From Lachnospiraceae bacterium (GTDB taxonomy: Bacteria; Bacillota; Clostridia; Lachnospirales; Lachnospiraceae): a DNA stretch of 10,302 nt. Below, in pieces: positions 6,349-10,302 of the stretch. The DNA lies in the NCBI GenBank assembly GCA_900770535.1, contig CAAHDV010000162.1, forward strand, positions 1 through 10,302, in the 5' to 3' direction. A program made the translations under genes and the position numbers. Within the stretch, counting starts at the first letter, position 1; each line of letters begins with the position of its first letter. A model generated the notes under the pieces. The model made no database searches, was not told where the DNA came from, and worked only from the letters and a program-made list of their open reading frames with translations.

Positions 6349-7095
6349 TCATCCGAGTACCAGGAATACTTCCTGCGTCTGCTTTCCGTGCTGGCGGCTC
6401 TGGGCGTGGGTGTCGAAGAAGATATCGACGTGGTTGCCCTTAACTCCGCCGCCGCGATCCTCCGCGGTGTAGATGATACCGTTGATCATGACTTTGCTGC
6501 CGTAGGGGATGATGCGCGGGTCTACGGCAATGGTATGGTTGGATCTTGCAATGGAGCCGGTGCTGGTGCGGCGGCCCCAGCCTTCCGAACACTGTTTGCA
6601 CGGGCAGTAGCCGGTGGTGCGGAAGAAGCCGAGGGATTTTAAGCCGGTGTGTTCATGGCTTTCCTCAGTGGAATTGTTTTCTGCGGTGGTCTGGGCTGTC
6701 TCTCCTTTTACATAGGTTTTCGGATTGGAAAGAGCTTTGCCGTCTACGGTGCCCTCTACCACATAGGTGCCGTCTGCCAGCGCGTCCCAGTTCATGTTAA
6801 TGCGGAAGCCATGGCGGCCATTTCCGATGCCGTTTTCTTCCAGGTCAGAGCGGTAGGTGACAGCGGGCTGGTGAAAGCTTTTTACCTGCTCACCGGTTTC
6901 TTTATTGGTAATGGTAACAGTAACCGGAACTCCGGTGTTTGGCAGGGAAGAATCCCAGCCCCAGCCGACAATGGTATTGCCTTCAAAGTCATCGAAAGAG
7001 CCATCCAGGTCTGCTGCCAGGGCCGTGAAAGCACCTCCGATGAGAAACATTGCTGTAATCAGTAAAGTTGCGAGAGTCGTTCTTTTTTTCAACAT
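6349..7095 (-). CDS. Secreted 3D-domain cell-wall protein (YocH-like)
   Basis: A 248-residue exported protein. Residues 1-28 are a signal peptide: KKR, a hydrophobic core (LATLLITAMFLIGGAF) and an A-L-A-A cleavage site. Residues ~30-130 form a beta-rich domain beginning DGSFDDFEGNTIVGWGWDSS, resembling GWxW-type Ig-like modules of surface proteins. A Thr/Glu/Asn-rich linker follows (~131-150). Residues ~155-248 are the 3D domain, a double-psi beta-barrel related to MltA-type murein hydrolases, named for three conserved aspartates, here probably Asp192 (AVDPRIIPYGS), Asp213 (AEDRGGG) and Asp224 (HVDIFF); the YCPCKQC cysteine cluster (163-169) is usual in clostridial members. It probably acts on peptidoglycan outside the cell. 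AAAGGA (minus strand, ~7104-7109) supports the start. No wall-anchor signal is visible at the C-terminus. Confidence 0.9.
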   Translation of the reverse strand: MLKKRTTLATLLITAMFLIGGAFTALAADLDGSFDDFEGNTIVGWGWDSSLPNTGVPVTVTITNKETGEQVKSFHQPAVTYRSDLEENGIGNGRHGFRINMNWDALADGTYVVEGTVDGKALSNPKTYVKGETAQTTAENNSTEESHEHTGLKSLGFFRTTGYCPCKQCSEGWGRRTSTGSIARSNHTIAVDPRIIPYGSKVMINGIIYTAEDRGGGVKGNHVDIFFDTHAQSRQHGKQTQEVFLVLG

Positions 7096-7111
7096 AAGAT
7101 CATTCCTTTCT

Positions 7112-7128
7112 TTTCCAAATTTGTTACA
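7112..7128 (-). promoter_or_regulatory. Imperfect WalR-like box near the 3D-gene start
   Basis: On the minus strand TGTAAC-AAATT-TGGAAA: the first half fits the WalR consensus, the second does not. The 13 bases 7116-7128 are an exact inverted copy of 7180-7192, so this may be a weak second site or one arm of a leader hairpin just above the ribosome site. Confidence 0.4.
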
Positions 7129-7179
7129 GAAACTGCCATACGGAAAAATGAAATATTTGATTCACACAAAATAAATATA

Positions 7180-7196
7180 TGTAACAAATTTGTAAT
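7180..7196 (+). promoter_or_regulatory. WalR (YycF)-like direct-repeat box
   Basis: TGTAAC-AAATT-TGTAAT matches at every fixed position the direct-repeat consensus TGTWAH-N5-TGTWAH of the essential wall-homeostasis regulator WalR in Bacillus and Staphylococcus. It lies 85 bases upstream of a YocH-like 3D-domain gene, and yocH is a known WalR target. It would lie just downstream of the proposed minus-strand start (~7209), a position that suggests repression from that promoter. Confidence 0.55.
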
Positions 7197-7215
7197 ATAT
7201 GAACGATAAGACCTT

Positions 7216-7243
7216 ATTTTACATGATTTTTCTGATTTGTCAA
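7216..7243 (-). promoter_or_regulatory. Probable sigma-A promoter of the 3D-domain gene
   Basis: On the minus strand -35 TTGACA (7238-7243), 16-bp spacer, -10 TAAAAT (7216-7221). The start would be near 7209, giving a leader of about 115 bases that contains both WalR-like sites. Confidence 0.65.
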
Positions 7244-7361
7244 GGAAAAAACGAAAAGCGGGGCCGGGCATACAGTTTCCAGGCAGAGAAAAACGAGACC
7301 GGAACAGAACGAAAAAATGCAAAGAATCACAGAAAAAACACAGATTTTTCGGGTAAACCTC

Positions 7362-7390
7362 TTGACAAACGAGGTGGGGTAAAGTATATT
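7362..7390 (+). promoter_or_regulatory. Sigma-A promoter of the hrcA-grpE-dnaK operon
   Basis: -35 TTGACA (7362-7367), exact 17-bp spacer, -10 TATATT (7385-7390). Transcription would start about 7397, a few bases before CIRCE, the usual geometry for HrcA repression. Confidence 0.9.
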
Positions 7391-7402
7391 AATCACAGAA
7401 TG

Positions 7403-7429
7403 TTAGCACTCCTTAATGATGAGTGCTAA
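7403..7429. promoter_or_regulatory. CIRCE operator, binding site of HrcA
   Basis: TTAGCACTC-N9-GAGTGCTAA with every base of both 9-base arms matching the consensus (7403-7411 and 7421-7429). HrcA, helped by GroEL in known systems, binds here and blocks the operon until heat or unfolded protein releases it. In RNA the arms would also pair in the leader. Confidence 0.98.
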
Positions 7430-7452
7430 CAAGAACAAAAGGAGGCGGCAGA

Positions 7453-8490
7453 ATGGAACTGGATGATCGTAAAGTTACTATATTAAAAGCCATCATCAAG
7501 ACTTATCTGGAAACAGGTGAGCCGGTGGGTTCCAGAACCATTTCCAAATATACCGACCTGAAGCTGAGTTCCGCAACCATCCGGAATGAGATGTCGGACC
7601 TGGAGGAGATGGGTTACATTCAGCAGCCGCATACATCGGCAGGGCGAATCCCTTCCGACAAGGGCTACCGCTTCTATGTAGACCAGATCATGCAGGAGAA
7701 GGAGCAGGAGGTCACCGAGGTCAAGAGCCTGATGATCAAACGGGTTGACCGGGTGGAGCTGGTTTTAAAGAAACTGGCACAGCTTCTTGCCAACAACACC
7801 AACTACGCCGCCATGATCAGTGGCCCCCAGTACCATCAGAACAAGCTGAAATTCATCCAGCTGTCCCAGATGGAGGAGAACAAACTCCTGGTGGTCATCG
7901 TGGTGGAGGGAAACCTCATCAAGAATGCCATGGTGAACGTACCGGAGCCGGTAAGCCAGGAAGACATCCTGAACTTAAACATTTTGCTTAACAGCGCGCT
8001 CAACGGCCTCACCATTGAGCAGATCAATCTGGATGTCATCACAAAGCTGAAACAGCAGGCCGGTGTTCACAGCCAGATCGTGGACCTGGTACTCAACGAG
8101 GTGGCCGGAGCCATCCGGGCCGACGAGGAAGATCTTCAGATCTACACCAGCGGCGCCACCAACATCTTCAAGTATCCGGAGCTGAGCGACGGCGAGAAAG
8201 CAAGCCAGCTGATCAGCACCCTGGAACAGAAGGATAAGCTCCAGGAGCTCATTGCAGATGTAAACGAGTCGGAAGACAACAATGGAATCCAGGTTTACAT
8301 CGGAGACGAGACACCGCTCCAGACCATGAAAGACTGCAGCGTGGTCACCGCCAATTATGAGCTGGGCGAGGGCATCCGCGGTACTATCGGTATCATCGGG
8401 CCAAAGCGGATGGATTACGAAAGGGTACTCAGCACGCTGAAGCATTTAATGAAGCAGCTGGATGCCACTTATAAAAACGAAGAGAGTTAG
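7453..8490 (+). CDS. hrcA: Heat-inducible transcription repressor HrcA
   Basis: A 345-residue repressor of class I heat-shock genes. The N-terminal winged helix (about 1-75) contains SRTISKYTDLKLSSATIRNE and the HTSAGRIPSDKGYRFYVD segment typical of HrcA; a GAF-like middle domain (FIQLSQMEENKLLVVIV, ~135-150) and the C-terminal GTIGIIGPKRMDYERV motif follow, in the expected order and length. The ATG at 7453 is chosen because GGAGG (7441-7445) lies 7 bases upstream and the product starts like its relatives; the earlier in-frame GTG at 7423 sits inside CIRCE. It is first in the operon, so it represses its own synthesis through the CIRCE just upstream. The grpE gene follows after 36 bases with no terminator. 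Confidence 0.97.
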   Translation: MELDDRKVTILKAIIKTYLETGEPVGSRTISKYTDLKLSSATIRNEMSDLEEMGYIQQPHTSAGRIPSDKGYRFYVDQIMQEKEQEVTEVKSLMIKRVDRVELVLKKLAQLLANNTNYAAMISGPQYHQNKLKFIQLSQMEENKLLVVIVVEGNLIKNAMVNVPEPVSQEDILNLNILLNSALNGLTIEQINLDVITKLKQQAGVHSQIVDLVLNEVAGAIRADEEDLQIYTSGATNIFKYPELSDGEKASQLISTLEQKDKLQELIADVNESEDNNGIQVYIGDETPLQTMKDCSVVTANYELGEGIRGTIGIIGPKRMDYERVLSTLKHLMKQLDATYKNEES

Positions 8491-8526
8491 CGCTGGATTC
8501 ACAGCGATAAAGAAAGGCGATAAACC

Positions 8527-9144
8527 ATGAGTCAGAAGGAAAAAGAAATGAACCAGGGCGCTGCGAAAGCTGAGAGCGAGAATCTCGAGGCTGAGCAGGT
8601 TCAGGCAGAAAACGGTGAAACCTCCGCAGGAACCGAAAAGCAGGAGGCAGAAACCAAAGAAACTGAGAAAGAAACCAAAGAGAGCGAAGCCAAAGACGCA
8701 AAGAAGGATCCGAAGGATGCTCAGATTGAGGAACTGCAGGACCGCTTAAAACGTCAGATGGCTGAGTTCGATAACTTCCGCAAACGTACGGAAAAAGAAA
8801 AGGCAGCCATGTATGAGATCGGAGCAAAGGACATCATCGAGAAGATCCTTCCGGTGTTAGACAACTTCGAGAGAGGTCTGGCAGCCGTGCCGGAGGATGA
8901 GAAGGGTTCTTCCTTCGCCGAAGGCATTGAAAAGATTTACAAGCAGTTCGTGAAGACTCTGGAGGATGCCGGAGTGGAAACGATCGAGGCAGTAGGTCAG
9001 CAGTTCGATCCGAACCTGCACAACGCAGTAATGCATGTGGAGGATGAGAAGTATGGCGAGAATGAAATTGCCATGGAACTGCAGAAGGGTTACAAGTACC
9101 GCGGCAGCGTGGTACGCCACAGCATGGTTCAGGTAGCAAACTAA
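8527..9144 (+). CDS. grpE: GrpE, nucleotide exchange factor for DnaK
   Basis: A 205-residue cytoplasmic dimer-forming co-chaperone that releases ADP from DnaK and so resets its client cycle. Residues 1-~62 are an unordered, highly charged tail made mostly of Glu, Lys, Ala, Thr and Gln. A long coiled coil follows from ~65 (AQIEELQDRLKRQMAEFDNF, then RKRTEKEK), then a four-helix part (DIIEKILPVLDNFERGL) and the C-terminal beta-wing with the GrpE signature (FDPNLHNAVMHVED, then GYKYRGSVVRHSMVQVAN). The start follows AAAGG (8513-8517), 9 bases upstream; a second ATG at 8548 is possible because AAGGA also precedes it. It lies between hrcA and dnaK, the standard Firmicutes arrangement. Confidence 0.97.
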   Translation: MSQKEKEMNQGAAKAESENLEAEQVQAENGETSAGTEKQEAETKETEKETKESEAKDAKKDPKDAQIEELQDRLKRQMAEFDNFRKRTEKEKAAMYEIGAKDIIEKILPVLDNFERGLAAVPEDEKGSSFAEGIEKIYKQFVKTLEDAGVETIEAVGQQFDPNLHNAVMHVEDEKYGENEIAMELQKGYKYRGSVVRHSMVQVAN

Positions 9145-9152
9145 ACCGGCTG

Positions 9153-9169
9153 TAATACTTAGCGTATTA
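9153..9169. other. Small hairpin between grpE and dnaK
   Basis: Perfect 6-bp dyad TAATAC-TTAGC-GTATTA in the 62-base gap, followed at 9171-9180 by the 10-base palindrome CAAATATTTG. The stem is too weak and has no T-run, so it is unlikely to end transcription; it could mark an mRNA processing or stability point that allows separate dnaK levels. Function not shown. Confidence 0.4.
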
Positions 9170-9194
9170 TCAAATATTTGTTTGAATAGAGTAG

Positions 9195-10302
<1,108 letters not shown>

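Larger units (their letters stand above)
7096..7452. promoter_or_regulatory. Divergent control region of the 3D-protein gene and hrcA operon
   Basis: This 357-bp stretch holds, from left to right, the 3D-gene ribosome site, a WalR-like half-match (7112-7128), a perfect WalR-like box (7180-7196), a minus-strand promoter (7216-7243), an unassigned purine-rich stretch (~7245-7340) in which nothing clear was seen, and the hrcA promoter and CIRCE. The open frames within it have no family resemblance and overlap the regulatory sites. Confidence 0.7.

Noticed and set aside
7096..7209. Cyclic-di-AMP (ydaO-type) riboswitch ahead of the 3D-domain gene
   Set aside because: Such riboswitches often precede wall-hydrolase genes, but the leader is short and AT-rich and lacks the conserved GC-rich blocks of that class.
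7423..7452. GTG start for hrcA at 7423
   Set aside because: It falls inside the CIRCE operator and has no ribosome site; the ATG at 7453 is well supported.

Overview
The window looks like chromosomal DNA from a low-GC-lineage Gram-positive anaerobe, most likely a clostridial gut bacterium of the Lachnospiraceae type. This is inferred from the hrcA-grpE-dnaK order behind a perfect CIRCE operator, a DnaK without the ~24-residue insertion typical of Gram-negative DnaK, strong AGGAGG-type ribosome sites, consensus sigma-A promoters, a YocH-like 3D-domain secreted protein and a YfhO-family membrane protein. The species cannot be named from the sequence alone. The first 46 bases are not biological: they are an Illumina-type library adapter joined to the genome, so this is the raw end of an assembled contig.

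Layout. (1) 47-900: 3' end of a YfhO-family membrane protein gene. (2) 988-2361: argH, closed by a 15-bp hairpin that it shares with the convergent next gene. (3) 2440-6276: a carbon-source cassette. It has a minus-strand AraC-family regulator, a 410-bp divergent control region, and a plus-strand pair encoding an SLC13/CitMHS-like transporter and an enolase-superfamily sugar-acid dehydratase, ending in an 18-bp hairpin. (4) 6349-7095, minus strand: a secreted 3D-domain cell-wall protein with WalR-like boxes upstream. (5) 7362 to the right edge: the heat-shock operon, with promoter, CIRCE, hrcA, grpE and a dnaK cut by the window end.

How the parts work together. In the cassette, the regulator probably senses an organic or sugar acid and controls both itself and the transporter-dehydratase pair. 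The control region holds a perfect 25-bp inverted repeat 158 bp apart, which encloses the regulator's promoter. It may be a pair of operators or the ends of an invertible promoter segment; this is the most interesting signal in the window. The 3D-protein upstream region contains a perfect match to the WalR (YycF) direct-repeat consensus, which fits the known control of YocH-type wall proteins. In the heat-shock operon HrcA represses its own transcription through CIRCE, and GrpE and DnaK are made from the same message.

No tRNA, rRNA, CRISPR array, insertion sequence or phage gene was seen.
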